Of a stretch of DNA of 64,000 nucleotides, positions 45,446 to 54,616 are shown in pieces. The notes under the pieces are model-generated. The model ran no database searches, was not told where the DNA came from, and saw nothing but the letters and a program-made list of their open reading frames with translations. Every line of letters begins with the position of its first letter. Positions within the stretch are counted from its first letter, which is position 1. A program made the position numbers and the translations under genes. The DNA comes from Chitinophaga rhizophila. Lineage in GTDB: Bacteria > Bacteroidota > Bacteroidia > Chitinophagales > Chitinophagaceae. The stretch lies in assembly GCF_019492185.1 (NCBI RefSeq), contig NZ_JAICCF010000002.1:682001-746000 (forward strand), read 5' to 3'.

Positions 45446-46822
45446 TTATTGCAGTAATATGGAAATCGTCTTTTTAGCGCCGTTAGTTTTTAGTTCTATC
45501 AGATAGAACCCCTTGGGCTGAGCGGAAAGATCCAGCTGTTGCTGTTGTTGATTGGTAGTACGCGTTTGAACAAGACGGCCATTTGCACTATATACATTGA
45601 TCGTCACCTTCTGCGATAACGGCCTGTCAAACTGGATATATACCAGCTCTGATGCCGGATTCGGATAAGCCTTTACCTTAACATCATTCAGTGAAATATT
45701 ACCGTTAGCAGCGGGCAGCACAGGTGTTCTGCGTGCAGTTACATTCAATGTATCTGAAGGATAGTAGGTAATTGAGTCTGACCAGCTTTCACAACCTGCA
45801 TCACTTTGTATATACACCATATACGTTCCCTGTACCGCCTGATACAAATGAGGCGTATTACCTGTAAGCACTTCCGCCCCGTTATGATACCATTTATAGA
45901 AATACCCTGTAAACGTCGGCGTATGTGGATAAGCAACGATCGTATCATTACCAGGTACAGGCGCACGGTGTACAGCCAGTGATGCAATGAATCGCGGAGG
46001 CAATGTTACGATAATAGAATCTACAGCACGGGTATTGCCATAACTGTCTTTCAGTGCCACTGTATATAAGCCCGGAGTCTGTACATAGATAGATCTTGCT
46101 GACTCCCCTGTATTCCAGTCCAGATGATAGTTGTTGTCTGTTGCAAATACATTTGTAGACAGCAATACGGTATCTCCGCACAAGCTGCTGCTCACTTCAT
46201 TGATATTTACCTTCCAGGTTGTATCAATAGGCTGTCCTAATGTACTATCCACACGTAGGGTGTCAGAGCGGCTGCTACAACCTGTCGCAACGTCTGTTAC
46301 TACTACATGGTACACGCCTTTGGTGAGACCGTTCATTACAGGATAATATCCGCTATTGATAAATCTGTTATCCTTATACCAATGATACGTGTATTTCAGA
46401 TTAAATGATAACGGATATGCGTACAGGGTATCATGACGTCTGTGAGGTGCCTGATGTAATTCAAGGCGGGCCGTGAACTGTTCATTAACAGGTAACCATA
46501 ATGAATCCGTTTTGTATACCCGGCCGGACCTGTCCTTTAACGACGCAAGGTATAACCTGTTACGCTGGGTAACAAGGATAGAGTCACCGTTTCCACCAGG
46601 AGTCCAGGTAATAACGTAAGCACCCTTTGTCGCATTGGTTTTTGCGGTCAGCACTACACTATCGCCACAGGGACGGGTATTTCGGTAACTGGTCTGCAAT
46701 GTCCACATCGCTGGCGGCACGACTGCATTTGATGATTGCTTAGGAAGCTCCTGTGATACGCTTTGGGCAACTACGTAACGGCACAGGGATAGTAATACAA
46801 ACAATAGTAAAGTTCTCTTCAT
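45446..46822 (-). CDS. Secreted protein with type IX secretion C-terminal tail
   Basis: A 458-aa protein with signal peptide (MKRTLLLFVLLSLCRYVVAQ). The middle holds three or four Ig/PKD-like beta domains with Cys and Trp spacing (HWYKDNRFINSGYYPV, GVYHVVVTDVATGCSSRSDT, YKWYHNGAEVL, GTYMVYIQSDAGCESWSDSI). The last 75 residues form a Por-secretion tail: VKAYPNPASELVYIQF, NVYSANGRLVQTR and KGFYLIELKTNGAKKTISIL. It is exported across the outer membrane by the T9SS and likely attached to the surface. I chose the ATG at 46822, where the signal peptide starts. The function of the Ig-like domains is unknown, probably adhesion. Confidence 0.9.
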   Translation of the reverse strand: MKRTLLLFVLLSLCRYVVAQSVSQELPKQSSNAVVPPAMWTLQTSYRNTRPCGDSVVLTAKTNATKGAYVITWTPGGNGDSILVTQRNRLYLASLKDRSGRVYKTDSLWLPVNEQFTARLELHQAPHRRHDTLYAYPLSFNLKYTYHWYKDNRFINSGYYPVMNGLTKGVYHVVVTDVATGCSSRSDTLRVDSTLGQPIDTTWKVNINEVSSSLCGDTVLLSTNVFATDNNYHLDWNTGESARSIYVQTPGLYTVALKDSYGNTRAVDSIIVTLPPRFIASLAVHRAPVPGNDTIVAYPHTPTFTGYFYKWYHNGAEVLTGNTPHLYQAVQGTYMVYIQSDAGCESWSDSITYYPSDTLNVTARRTPVLPAANGNISLNDVKVKAYPNPASELVYIQFDRPLSQKVTINVYSANGRLVQTRTTNQQQQQLDLSAQPKGFYLIELKTNGAKKTISILLQ

Positions 46823-46872
46823 AGAATAGGAATTGGGTGAATATTGAGTTACATAAATATAGGTCAATAGTA

Positions 46873-46913
46873 TTAAAAAAATAAGCCCTGGATGCTAACA
46901 CCCAAGGCCTATT
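46873..46913 (-). terminator. Terminator of the thyA-folA operon
   Basis: On the minus strand AATAGGCCTTGG pairs with CCAGGGCTTATT (with G-U pairs), followed by a run of seven T. Confidence 0.65.
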
Positions 46914-47018
46914 AAAAAATTGATTATAAGAATATTGTGTAAAACAATCACATATCCAAACCACTGGAAGCAGTTAGTACTGCCAATTACACTGGAGAAA
47001 AAACCGCTCAGCGCTACC

Positions 47019-47513
47019 TTACTTCTCTCTTTCCCATACCTGGAACGTCAGGGCATGTGCATGTTTTTCATCCTTTTCGTGCCGCTCGTTCTTCACCAGT
47101 TTCCAGCCACGCGGATCAAATTCAGGGAAATAAGTATCTCCTTCAACAACGGCATGTACACGTGTCAGGTACAGTCTGTCAATTATCGGCAAGGCCATTT
47201 TAAATATCTCACCACCGCCGGTAATAAAGATCTCTTCGGTGCCAAAGGTTTTTGCCTTTTCAATACCTGCTTCCAGCGAGGGTACAATATGTAACCCTTC
47301 AGCGGCATATTCCGGCTTACGGGTAATCATGATATTAGGTCTGCCTGGTAAAACTCTTCCTAGTTCCTCGAAGGACTTTCTGCCCATTACGATAGGCTTT
47401 CCCATAGTCGTGTCCTTAAAGTACTTCATGTCAACCGGTAAATGCCAGGGCAAGTGATTATTAATACCGATGATATTATTTTCAGAGGCCGCAACGATAA
47501 TAGATAGTGTCAA
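47019..47513 (-). CDS. folA: Dihydrofolate reductase
   Basis: A 164-aa NADPH enzyme that reduces dihydrofolate to tetrahydrofolate. The N-terminus ISIIVAASENNIIGINNHLPWHLPVDMKYF shows the substrate loop; the NADPH-binding loops are PIVMGRKSFEELGRVLPGRP and ITGGGEIFKMALPIIDRLYL. It is coded 45 bp after thyA in the same direction. That is functional, since thymidylate synthase oxidises folate and DHFR regenerates it. Confidence 0.97.
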   Translation of the reverse strand: MTLSIIVAASENNIIGINNHLPWHLPVDMKYFKDTTMGKPIVMGRKSFEELGRVLPGRPNIMITRKPEYAAEGLHIVPSLEAGIEKAKTFGTEEIFITGGGEIFKMALPIIDRLYLTRVHAVVEGDTYFPEFDPRGWKLVKNERHEKDEKHAHALTFQVWEREK

Positions 47514-47558
47514 GCAGTATAATTTAATAAGTCAGAATAATATGATATGTCTGGTCCC

Positions 47559-48353
47559 TTATATAGCAACTGGTGCCTTGATATGAGGGTGATGCTGATA
47601 GTTCAGCACTTCAAAGTCCTCAAATTTGAAGCCGAATATATCTTTTACTGCCGGATTGATCTTCAGTGTCGGTAACTCAAACGGTTGACGGCTCAGCTGT
47701 AGTTTAGCTTGCTCTATATGGTTGCTGTAGAGATGTACGTCACCGAAAGTGTGCACAAAGTCTCCTGGTTCAAGATCACAAACCTGCGCCATCATCATCG
47801 TTAATATGGCATAAGAGGCAATGTTGAATGGCACCCCCAGGAATACGTCTGCACTACGTTGATATAACTGGCAGCTCAGGCGACCATCAGCTACGTAGAA
47901 CTGGAAGAGGCAGTGACATGGGCTTAATGCCATATGCGGCAGGTCGCCTACATTCCATGCATTCACAATGATGCGGCGTGAATCAGGGTTGTTCTTAATC
48001 GTATTCACCGCTTCCGTGATCTGGTCGATCACTTTACCGTCTTTTGTTTCCCAGCTACGCCATTGTTTACCATAAACTGGTCCCAGATCTCCGTTCTCAT
48101 CTGCCCATTCATCCCAGATACTTACACCATGATCTTTCAGATATTTGATATTAGTATCGCCATTCAGGAACCATAGCAGTTCATAAATAATAGACTTCAG
48201 GTGAACCTTTTTGGTAGTGATCAGCGGAAAGCCTTCCTGCAAATTAAACCGGAGCTGAGCGCCAAAGCAGCTGGTCGTACCGGTGCCAGTACGGTCAGTC
48301 TTTACACTGCCTTGATCTATAATATGTTGGAGTAGTTGAAGGTATTGTTCCAT
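47559..48353 (-). CDS. thyA: Thymidylate synthase
   Basis: A 264-aa enzyme that methylates dUMP to dTMP with methylene-tetrahydrofolate. The catalytic Cys is in [14 protein letters not shown] near residue 146; dUMP-binding residues are in [20 protein letters not shown] and GDVHLYSNH. The start [15 protein letters not shown] matches the family, so I use the ATG at 48353 rather than an upstream one. Length equals E. coli ThyA. It is followed by folA. Confidence 0.98.
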   Translation of the reverse strand: MEQYLQLLQHIIDQGSVKTDRTGTGTTSCFGAQLRFNLQEGFPLITTKKVHLKSIIYELLWFLNGDTNIKYLKDHGVSIWDEWADENGDLGPVYGKQWRSWETKDGKVIDQITEAVNTIKNNPDSRRIIVNAWNVGDLPHMALSPCHCLFQFYVADGRLSCQLYQRSADVFLGVPFNIASYAILTMMMAQVCDLEPGDFVHTFGDVHLYSNHIEQAKLQLSRQPFELPTLKINPAVKDIFGFKFEDFEVLNYQHHPHIKAPVAI

Positions 48354-48462
48354 GGAGCAAAGTAACGAAATTTTACCCAGCAAGTTATGCGGCAGCCTTA
48401 TTGATATGGCAGCAACATTACAACCTATCGTGTATTAGTAAAACCTTCAATAAGTCTCCTTA

Positions 48463-48885
48463 TTATCTCCGGCGCACGTATTTGATGCCACATCCCTCGT
48501 AACAGCTTTGATACCATAGCTCAAGCGTATCATTGGCAGTTCTTCTGATATCATAGCGGGCTTCATCTTCCGCCTTACCAGTTTTGTAAAGCACGAGCAG
48601 CGCCTTCATAGCTCCGGCCACCCCAGAGGAAACAGAGTCAATCCGGTAGGCATTGAAATGCATGTCTGTAGCTGAAAATCTGCCACTTGAACTGAAGGAC
48701 GCTTTTTCATTACTACTAGCGGGAGACCAGGAGCCCATAGCGCCTGTAGAGCTGTATACGGCAATCAATTGCCAGTCGCCAAACAGGTAAGCTGCGGAAG
48801 AAGGTATCGGGGTATAATGATCCTTTTTGCATGCTGCAATTAAGATTACGATGGACACAGCCATCAACAGTACAGGAACTTTCAT
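48463..48885 (-). CDS. Small lipoprotein of unknown function
   Basis: A 140-aa lipoprotein (VSIVILIAAC, Cys 19). The remainder has a lipocalin-like short-domain feel: FGDWQLIAVYSSTGAMGSWS, then SSSGRFSATDMHFNAYRID, then RRTANDTLELWYQSCYEGCG, similar in organisation to small Bacteroidota META-type or lipocalin-like domains. I do not assign a family. Two Cys near the C-terminus (SCYEGCG) could pair. It lies between the proline dehydrogenase terminator and thyA. Confidence 0.7.
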   Translation of the reverse strand: MKVPVLLMAVSIVILIAACKKDHYTPIPSSAAYLFGDWQLIAVYSSTGAMGSWSPASSNEKASFSSSGRFSATDMHFNAYRIDSVSSGVAGAMKALLVLYKTGKAEDEARYDIRRTANDTLELWYQSCYEGCGIKYVRRR

Positions 48886-48968
48886 AACATTTGGGTTTAT
48901 GTCTTTTAAGGTGGATGGTATAAGTCAATGGTTACATTACACCTTGCAGTATAGCAAAGGCACAAATA

Positions 48969-49009
48969 AAAAAGCGTTTCACAACAGTTGTTACACTATT
49001 ATGAAACGC
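48969..49009 (-). terminator. Terminator of the proline dehydrogenase gene
   Basis: Stem GCGTTTCA / TGAAACGC (48974-48981 with 49002-49009), A-run at its plus-strand left side giving U's on the minus transcript, 36 bp past the stop. Confidence 0.65.
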
Positions 49010-49044
49010 AACTAGTATTGGAAAGTTACAACGTCTTAAAAAAA

Positions 49045-50223
49045 CTAAATACCTCGGCGTTTTCTTTCCTTGCGGATTAATCCCAGTTCACGACCCATCT
49101 GTCCGGAGATAGAGGTATTTTCCTGTGCACGGCGCAGCAGGTAGGGCATTACATCTTTCACCGGGCCGTAAGGCAGGTATTTAGATACATGATAACCAGC
49201 ATGTGCCAGGTTAAAGGTGATATTATCACTCATACCAAGCAGCTGTGAGAAGCTTACATGCGGGTGATTATGTGGCAATTGCTGCTGATGTAGAAGCCTG
49301 GCAGCCAGCATACTGCTTTGCTCATTATGGGTACCCACAAATACAGCCAGTTTATCGAGACGTTCCATGCAGAATGTCACAGCCGCATCATAGTCTCTGT
49401 CTGTAGAAGCTTTATCAGGTTGAATAGGAGAAGGATAACCCATTTCAGCTGCACGTCTGCGTTCTTTCTCCATATATGCACCTCTTACCAGTTTAGCGCC
49501 TAACAGATAGCCCTGTTGCTGCGCCTTTTCAAAAGAGCGTTTCAGGAAGGCCAGTCTGTCGTGACGGTACATCTGGAAGGTGTTAAATATAATAACATTC
49601 TCTTTGTTGAATTGCGCCATCAGTTCGTCTGTCAGATCATCTACAGGTTGCTGGATCCAGGATTCCTCGGCGTCTATCAGCAGACCGATCCTATGTTTGG
49701 CAGCAGTAGCAGCGATGGTATGGATACGGGCACGTACCCGGCCGTATTCAGCAGTTTCATCTGGTGTAAGGGCTTCTTTGCTGTGTATCTTCTCCAGCAG
49801 ACCGAAACGAGCAAATCCGGTCACTTTGATAGCAATGAATGGAATATTCGGATTACCAGCCGCATACTCAATAGCACGTACAAACTCCGGTACAGCATGG
49901 TCGTAGTTTTCCTCTCCTTCCATGGCTTCAACTCCGTAGTCGAGCGCTACCCCAACGTGAAATTTACCCAGTTGACTGGCTGTCTCAGCAGCTTCCTGGA
50001 GGCTTTCTCCTCCACAGAACTGACTGAAGATAGTACTGCGGATCAACCCTTTAATAGGTAATCCCATCTTCAGGGCCAGCGGAGTTACCGCCGCGCCTAA
50101 TTTCACCAGCCAGGGCTTACCTATGTTTGTAAACAGGAAGTCAGCTTTTTTTAATGCTTTGTCTGTCTTTGATTCAAAAGCTATGGTGGTATTCTCGAAT
50201 GATAATGATAGCTGCTTTTCCAT
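49045..50223 (-). CDS. Proline dehydrogenase
   Basis: A 392-aa FAD enzyme that oxidises proline to pyrroline-5-carboxylate. It is a stand-alone PRODH domain, unlike bifunctional PutA. The TIM-barrel motifs are FIAIKVTGFARFGLLEKIHS, RIGLLIDAEESWIQQPVDDL, FNTFQMYRHDRLAFLKRSFE, GAKLVRGAYMEKERRRAAEM and, near the end, YLLRRAQENTSISGQMGREL; the RxxREN-like arginines hold the substrate carboxylate. I place the start at the ATG 50223, three codons inside a TTG alternative. The partner P5C dehydrogenase gene is not in the window. Confidence 0.95.
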   Translation of the reverse strand: MEKQLSLSFENTTIAFESKTDKALKKADFLFTNIGKPWLVKLGAAVTPLALKMGLPIKGLIRSTIFSQFCGGESLQEAAETASQLGKFHVGVALDYGVEAMEGEENYDHAVPEFVRAIEYAAGNPNIPFIAIKVTGFARFGLLEKIHSKEALTPDETAEYGRVRARIHTIAATAAKHRIGLLIDAEESWIQQPVDDLTDELMAQFNKENVIIFNTFQMYRHDRLAFLKRSFEKAQQQGYLLGAKLVRGAYMEKERRRAAEMGYPSPIQPDKASTDRDYDAAVTFCMERLDKLAVFVGTHNEQSSMLAARLLHQQQLPHNHPHVSFSQLLGMSDNITFNLAHAGYHVSKYLPYGPVKDVMPYLLRRAQENTSISGQMGRELGLIRKERKRRGI

Positions 50224-50431
50224 GGGCCGCAAAGTTAGTATGCTGACCGGTCATCGCAAAAATGATCTGACAAGTATAACAATCCGTTTACAATCGTTTT
50301 GATAACATCTAAAGAACATCTTACTTTTTTAAACAAATCATCTGATAAAGTAATCTTAATTAAACTCAACAAAACTTCCTTCCTATATTTTTTTCTTTAA
50401 TTTTATATCTTCATCAAAATCAGTATTCTCA

Positions 50432-51223
50432 GTGCCTTTGATTCAGCAGCAACCTACAATCCGCGCAGGGGCGGGCATTTTCGTCCTGCTATCGCTTTGT
50501 TGTTCCCTTACGCTTTTACCTTCCTGTCAGCAGTTGGGTAATAAACCTGTCCTGAGCACCTTCCAGGAGCAAGGGCAAACGTATACTACCTTCGAGGGGG
50601 TATTAGGTGAACGGAAGACAATTACGCTACCGGACGGAGCCCCGGTGATTCTGAATAGTAATACCCGATTGCTGGTACCGGCAGACTATTCCCGTAGCCG
50701 TACCTTATTGCTTGACGGGGAGGCTTATTTCGACTCTACGGCATTCCCTTTGACTGTCAAGACCAATATCCTGATCATGACAGCTAAAGTACCCTCCTCT
50801 TTCAAGATCCGCTGCTTTGAAGCTCAACAGGGCGCTACCGGCTATGTCCTGAACGGGGAAGTGACTGTAACAAAATCCTACCATTCCAATACCGATAACC
50901 AGCCCGAGGTATTAGCCCGGGGCAATATGGTACTGGCCAATAAGGAAATTGACCTGATGGAAAAGGAAACTTACCATGCAGCTGAGATGGAGGCCTGGTT
51001 ACAGGATAAGCTGGTTCTTAACGGCGAGCCTTTTATGAATGCAGTCAGGAAACTGGAAGAATGGTTTAGCACTGAGATATATGTGGATGGCAATGCGTCA
51101 GCTGCCGGCGAGATACAAGGCGAGTTCAATGGTGCTTCACTGTCAAAAGTACTGGACGAACTGAAACAGAAAGCGAATTTCAGCTATAAGATGAAAAAGA
51201 ATAAAGTGATGATCAAGTTTTAG
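50432..51223 (+). CDS. Orphan FecR-type ectodomain carried as a lipoprotein
   Basis: A 263-aa protein that starts at GTG 50432. A lipoprotein signal (VLLSLCCSLTLLPSC, Cys 32) replaces the sigma-binding part and transmembrane helix of normal FecR proteins. The mature part has a FecR-like domain (TFEGVLGERKTITLPDGAPV, LNSNTRLLVPADYSRSRTLL, DGEAYFDSTAFPLTV) and a C-terminal DUF4974 domain (KLVLNGEPFMNAVRKLEEWF, then GEFNGASLSKVLDELKQKAN). With no cytoplasmic part it cannot hold a sigma factor directly. No receptor or sigma gene is adjacent. It may decoy or modulate FecR/STN contacts in the periplasm. A hairpin lies 60 bp downstream. Confidence 0.85.
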   Translation: MPLIQQQPTIRAGAGIFVLLSLCCSLTLLPSCQQLGNKPVLSTFQEQGQTYTTFEGVLGERKTITLPDGAPVILNSNTRLLVPADYSRSRTLLLDGEAYFDSTAFPLTVKTNILIMTAKVPSSFKIRCFEAQQGATGYVLNGEVTVTKSYHSNTDNQPEVLARGNMVLANKEIDLMEKETYHAAEMEAWLQDKLVLNGEPFMNAVRKLEEWFSTEIYVDGNASAAGEIQGEFNGASLSKVLDELKQKANFSYKMKKNKVMIKF

Positions 51224-51283
51224 ATATTGTAACAATTTCAACACTTCATCGCTGATCTAACCGGTCAGGTACTTTGTTCTGGT

Positions 51284-51318
51284 ATTCCTGATCAGTAGTC
51301 TGTCTACTGATCAGGAAT
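51284..51318. terminator. Perfect 15-bp hairpin between convergent units
   Basis: Stem ATTCCTGATCAGTAG / CTACTGATCAGGAAT around a TCTGT-like loop. It lies between the FecR-type lipoprotein (plus) and the DUF6934 pair (minus). The T-run is weak, so it may terminate inefficiently. Confidence 0.6.
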
Positions 51319-51343
51319 CATAATAGGAAGATTGCCAGGCTGC

Positions 51344-51544
51344 TTATTGCCCGGTTACAGATAATGCAGCCTTATACATTTCCCGCATGTCCGGCAGCCC
51401 TGCTTTCGCAATGGACGCTTTCGCCCTCGCTAACTTCTGTTTGAAAAACGGCGTGTCAGAATAATCCCTCATGTTGTAGTCAATCGTGTATTTTAATTTA
51501 GGGATTGTGTTGTTCCTGTGTTTTTTCAGTGATGTTATTTCCAT
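51344..51544 (-). CDS. Small protein paired with the DUF6934 gene
   Basis: A 66-aa basic, cytoplasmic protein: MEITSLKKHRNNTIPKLKYT, then DYSDTPFFKQKLARAKASIA and a C-terminal helix. No family recognised. It lies 32 bp downstream of the DUF6934 gene in the same direction and would share its transcript. The size and order are those of a two-gene module in which a small, charged partner follows a larger unknown protein. Confidence 0.65.
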   Translation of the reverse strand: MEITSLKKHRNNTIPKLKYTIDYNMRDYSDTPFFKQKLARAKASIAKAGLPDMREMYKAALSVTGQ

Positions 51545-51576
51545 ATCCTTTCGTTTAAATGATTATAATTAAAAAA

Positions 51577-52050
51577 TCAGGAAGCTGCTGCAAGTGCCAG
51601 CCGCTTCATCACCAGCAATGCGTCATAATTCCTACCCTGCCGGAATGGTTCCCACTTATCCCGGAATTGCCCGCTGACAAAAAACAACCTGCTCACCTGT
51701 TCCCAGTTAGCATTGATACACATCTGGTATAAACGGGTGCGGGAAGCGGTACTACCTTCACCGTATATCATACATGGCCCACGCACATCGGTAAATGATA
51801 CAACTGTACTGGCTACCGTTGCAAGTATTTTGCCCATATCTCTGTTATTGGTGACCCTCCTGTCCCGAATATCCCCCGTATCTTCATCCCAATCACCAAA
51901 ACAGAGATTGTATGCAGGCATACCCGAAATACCGCTTTGCAGCTCCTGGTAGTTAACAACTTTCTTGATTCTTCCTTTAGGCCCTTCGCTATAAAACTCA
52001 AAAAGCCCTGTGGCCGGATTAACTGAACAATGGTAAGTTTCTAAGTCCAT
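51577..52050 (-). CDS. DUF6934 family protein
   Basis: A 157-aa protein starting MDLETYHCSVNPATGLFEFY. The match to DUF6934 rests on the stretch around YNLCFGDWDEDTGDIRDRRV, then TNNRDMGKILATVASTVVSF and GEGSTASRTRLYQMCINANW, which are the conserved parts of this Bacteroidota-only family. The function is unknown. The GD-W-D...D-R pattern and the STASRTRLY motif suggest a nucleotide or phosphate site, but that is conjecture. I use the ATG at 52050, because the 15 residues before it (MWCWRGADKYYFAAV) do not look conserved. It is cotranscribed with the 66-aa gene that follows. Confidence 0.75.
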   Translation of the reverse strand: MDLETYHCSVNPATGLFEFYSEGPKGRIKKVVNYQELQSGISGMPAYNLCFGDWDEDTGDIRDRRVTNNRDMGKILATVASTVVSFTDVRGPCMIYGEGSTASRTRLYQMCINANWEQVSRLFFVSGQFRDKWEPFRQGRNYDALLVMKRLALAAAS

Positions 52051-52156
52051 AACAGCTGCAAAGTAATACTTATCAGCACCCCTCCAACACCACACATTAA
52101 CATGAACAAAACTGAATAAAAGCCCTCCGCACTGAATAGGATGACAAAAGGGAAAT

Positions 52157-52193
52157 AAAAAACGGAGGCACGCCCTCCAGGCATACCTCCGTT
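52157..52193 (-). terminator. Terminator of the TIM-barrel protein gene
   Basis: Stem AACGGAGG / CCTCCGTT (52161-52168 with 52186-52193), with A's on the plus-strand left side, 22 bp past the stop at 52215. Confidence 0.75.
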
Positions 52194-52214
52194 CATTACA
52201 TGCTTTGCCGGATA

Positions 52215-53246
52215 TTAACTCAGCTCTGCACCTACTCTTTTCAACAACTCCAGTGTTTTACGCACACCGTCATCTTCAGACAACTTCGTGCCCTCATATT
52301 CAATACCAATATGACCTTTATAACCAGCGTCCTTTACAATCTTCAGCATCTTACGATAATCTGTTTCAATACAATTACCATCTGCATCAAAATCATGCGT
52401 TTTTGCACTTACTCCCTTCGCGAAAGGCATTAACTCTGTCACCCCTTCATACCGATCATATTCCTCCAGGCATTTGGTATTTGCCCATCCCTTCGGCGTA
52501 TTCTCCACCGGCTTCGTACGGTTCAGGCAAAAATTACCGAAATCAGGCAACGTGCCACAATTAGGCATGTTTACCTGTTTCATAACATCTGCCAGCCATT
52601 TACCGTTAGATGAACTACCACCATGATTCTCTACAATAACATTGATGTTATGTGTATTAGCAAAAGAAGACAGCTTCTGCAAAGAATCCGCTACTGCCTT
52701 AGCCACATTTTCTGGCTTACCTTCGCCCGCTGCATTTACGCGTATTGCATGGCATCCCAGGGATGCCGCTGCTTCTACCCACTTGTAATGGTTCTCCACT
52801 GCCTTATTCCTGTCCTTTTCTCCCATAGCGCCCATGTCACCCTCTCCATCAACCATAATCAATACACTACGTACGCCATTATCACTGCAACGCTTCTTGA
52901 GATCCGCCAGATAAGCCTTATCTGTTGCCTTATCCTTAAAGAACTGATTCACATACTCCACGGCTTCAATACCAAAATCATTCTTCGCCTTGGCGGGAAA
53001 ATCCAGGTGCTTCAGCTTACCGGAAAACAATGCTTCATGAAAGGACCATTCAGCCAGGGATATCTTGAAAAACAAGTCTTTGGCAGCAGGTACCGCAGGC
53101 GTCTCTCCTGCACTTGTACTGTCTTTGCTTTCCTTAGTCGAAGCGCCATTGTTACATGCAGTCAGCACTGATGGTAACAGGCCCGCTCCCATTGAATATA
53201 AAGCTAATTGCCTGAGGAAGTCCCTACGATGTTTAGTATTGTTCAT
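52215..53246 (-). CDS. Sugar phosphate isomerase/epimerase-like TIM-barrel protein, Tat-exported
   Basis: A 343-aa protein. The N-terminus has a twin-arginine signal (RRDFLRQLALYSMGAG) ending in a lipoprotein-like VLTAC. The rest is an AP-endonuclease-2-type TIM barrel: AEWSFHEALFSGKLKHLDFP, ALGCHAIRVNAAGEG, NINVIVENHGGSSSNGKWLA and GYKGHIGIEYEGTKLSED, with Glu, Asp and His residues placed as metal ligands. The family includes xylose isomerase-like and inosose dehydratase-like enzymes, many exported in Bacteroidota and tied to sugar breakdown. The substrate is unknown. I chose the ATG at 53246, which starts the Tat signal. Confidence 0.88.
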   Translation of the reverse strand: MNNTKHRRDFLRQLALYSMGAGLLPSVLTACNNGASTKESKDSTSAGETPAVPAAKDLFFKISLAEWSFHEALFSGKLKHLDFPAKAKNDFGIEAVEYVNQFFKDKATDKAYLADLKKRCSDNGVRSVLIMVDGEGDMGAMGEKDRNKAVENHYKWVEAAASLGCHAIRVNAAGEGKPENVAKAVADSLQKLSSFANTHNINVIVENHGGSSSNGKWLADVMKQVNMPNCGTLPDFGNFCLNRTKPVENTPKGWANTKCLEEYDRYEGVTELMPFAKGVSAKTHDFDADGNCIETDYRKMLKIVKDAGYKGHIGIEYEGTKLSEDDGVRKTLELLKRVGAELS

Positions 53247-53457
53247 ATACGTGGTTTTGTATAACAAAATACAATTTATGACTCAAAGTGAGTACCCCCT
53301 GAAAAAAAACTGTAAAAAATTACCTTAAAAGAATAGTTTTTTCGCATTTTGTCACTATCTTGATATCCTCTTAACACGTAATTCCCGTTTGTCTTTATTT
53401 ATATTCCACCTCATTAATGCGCAGCACGTGTGTTTTCTGCCATTATAACGTGATAAA

Positions 53458-53652
53458 CTAAAGCCGTTCCGTTTCCAGCGGGACGGCTTTTCCATTTGTT
53501 CCCCCCGCTACCCACACATATTTAATTGCTTCCCTAACCCTATCGCCTGCTATCACAACGTTCATTACCCAATAAATATATTTCCCGCAATCCACCACCT
53601 CTCCCGCTGCTCTTAACAGCCAGTACTCCTGCTCGTACGCGTTGATCAACAA
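53458..53652 (-). CDS. Possible small protein, weak support
   Basis: A 64-codon frame (MLINAYEQEYWLLRAAGEVV, then REAIKYVWVAGGTNGKAVPL). It lies alone in a 565-bp gap between the TIM-barrel and endonuclease V genes, and its 3' end coincides with a hairpin. I recognise no family; the Tyr/Trp-rich composition could be real or chance. The remaining gap (53653-53811) holds nothing I can name. Confidence 0.25.
   Translation of the reverse strand: MLINAYEQEYWLLRAAGEVVDCGKYIYWVMNVVIAGDRVREAIKYVWVAGGTNGKAVPLETERL
53461..53492 (+). terminator. Hairpin with T-run in the 53.4 kb gap
   Basis: AAAGCCGT / ACGGCTTT stem (53461-53468 with 53484-53491), a further TCC/GGG pairing inside, then TTTTCC. It overlaps the end of the doubtful small frame. 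Confidence 0.55.
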
Positions 53653-53811
53653 AAAGCTTCCATTACCTGATAAATCAGATACAGTATAGGCCTTCTCGTG
53701 AAAATATTAGTAAAGTGAAAACTGCGACACGGTGATATACAAATCAGGGGCTACCTTTCCGTTTCTATTGCTGAAAGGCTTTCTCGGTCAGCCCATTCTA
53801 TCGCTGTGCGG

Positions 53812-54498
53812 TTAGCTACCTGCTCCGCTCTCCTTGTAAGCTAAAAAAGCCTCCCTCCCATAATGATCTGCCTTGCGGGTTGTTTCAGGCAAGCGAAATT
53901 CCCGGCACATCTTCAACACAATTGAAGTAGCTGTCTCCAGGGAAACTTTATGTCCGACAGAAACAAATACCGGATTAATACCTTTCTGCGTTCTCAGGGC
54001 ATTGCCTATATGCTCTCCATCGTCTTCTGCCAGCAGCGGACTTACCGCTCCTCTCTCCATTCCGGGTGAAACATATTCTCCCAGTAAGCGTGTTTTTCCA
54101 CATCCCAGCGTCGGTACATCCAGCACTACCCCCATATGACAGGCCAATCCGAACCTGCGCGGATGCGCCCTTCCCTGCCCGTCACAGATGATCACATCCG
54201 GCCTTTGCGTCAGTTTACTCCACGCTTCCAGCAATACCGGCATCTCCCGGAATGAAAATAAACCAGGTATATACGGGAAGGTAACCTCCATACAATGCGT
54301 GGCTACCTCCACCACGTCCAGCGTATTATAATCGAGTAAGACAAAAGCGCCGGCAATCAGATCACTGTCTTTATCATATTCCACGTCAACGCCGGCAATA
54401 AGTTTTATTTCAGCAGGCAGCCTGTCTTCCTGTATCACCTGTTCGCGCAACACTTCCTGTAAGCCAATCGCCTGCTGCTCTGTAAGTATACTGGTCAT
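53812..54498 (-). CDS. nfi: Endonuclease V
   Basis: A 228-aa deaminated-base repair enzyme that nicks DNA 3' to hypoxanthine. Motifs are IAGVDVEYDKDSDLIAGAFV (catalytic Asp), FPYIPGLFSFREMPVLLEAW (family wedge motif PYIPG), CDGQGRAHPRRFGLACHMGV (metal Asp) and SVGHKVSLETA. Length and motif order match E. coli Nfi. It is a single gene facing away from the small lipoprotein at 54617. Confidence 0.95.
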   Translation of the reverse strand: MTSILTEQQAIGLQEVLREQVIQEDRLPAEIKLIAGVDVEYDKDSDLIAGAFVLLDYNTLDVVEVATHCMEVTFPYIPGLFSFREMPVLLEAWSKLTQRPDVIICDGQGRAHPRRFGLACHMGVVLDVPTLGCGKTRLLGEYVSPGMERGAVSPLLAEDDGEHIGNALRTQKGINPVFVSVGHKVSLETATSIVLKMCREFRLPETTRKADHYGREAFLAYKESGAGS

Positions 54499-54616
54499 GA
54501 TAATTTTCCTTTTCTCCTATGCAAGCTGATGAGGGTTACATGTAACTTTTACACCTGCAATACGTTTAACTGACATTCAAGCATTCACCCCTAGTTAATC
54601 ACCCAGCAATTACCAC

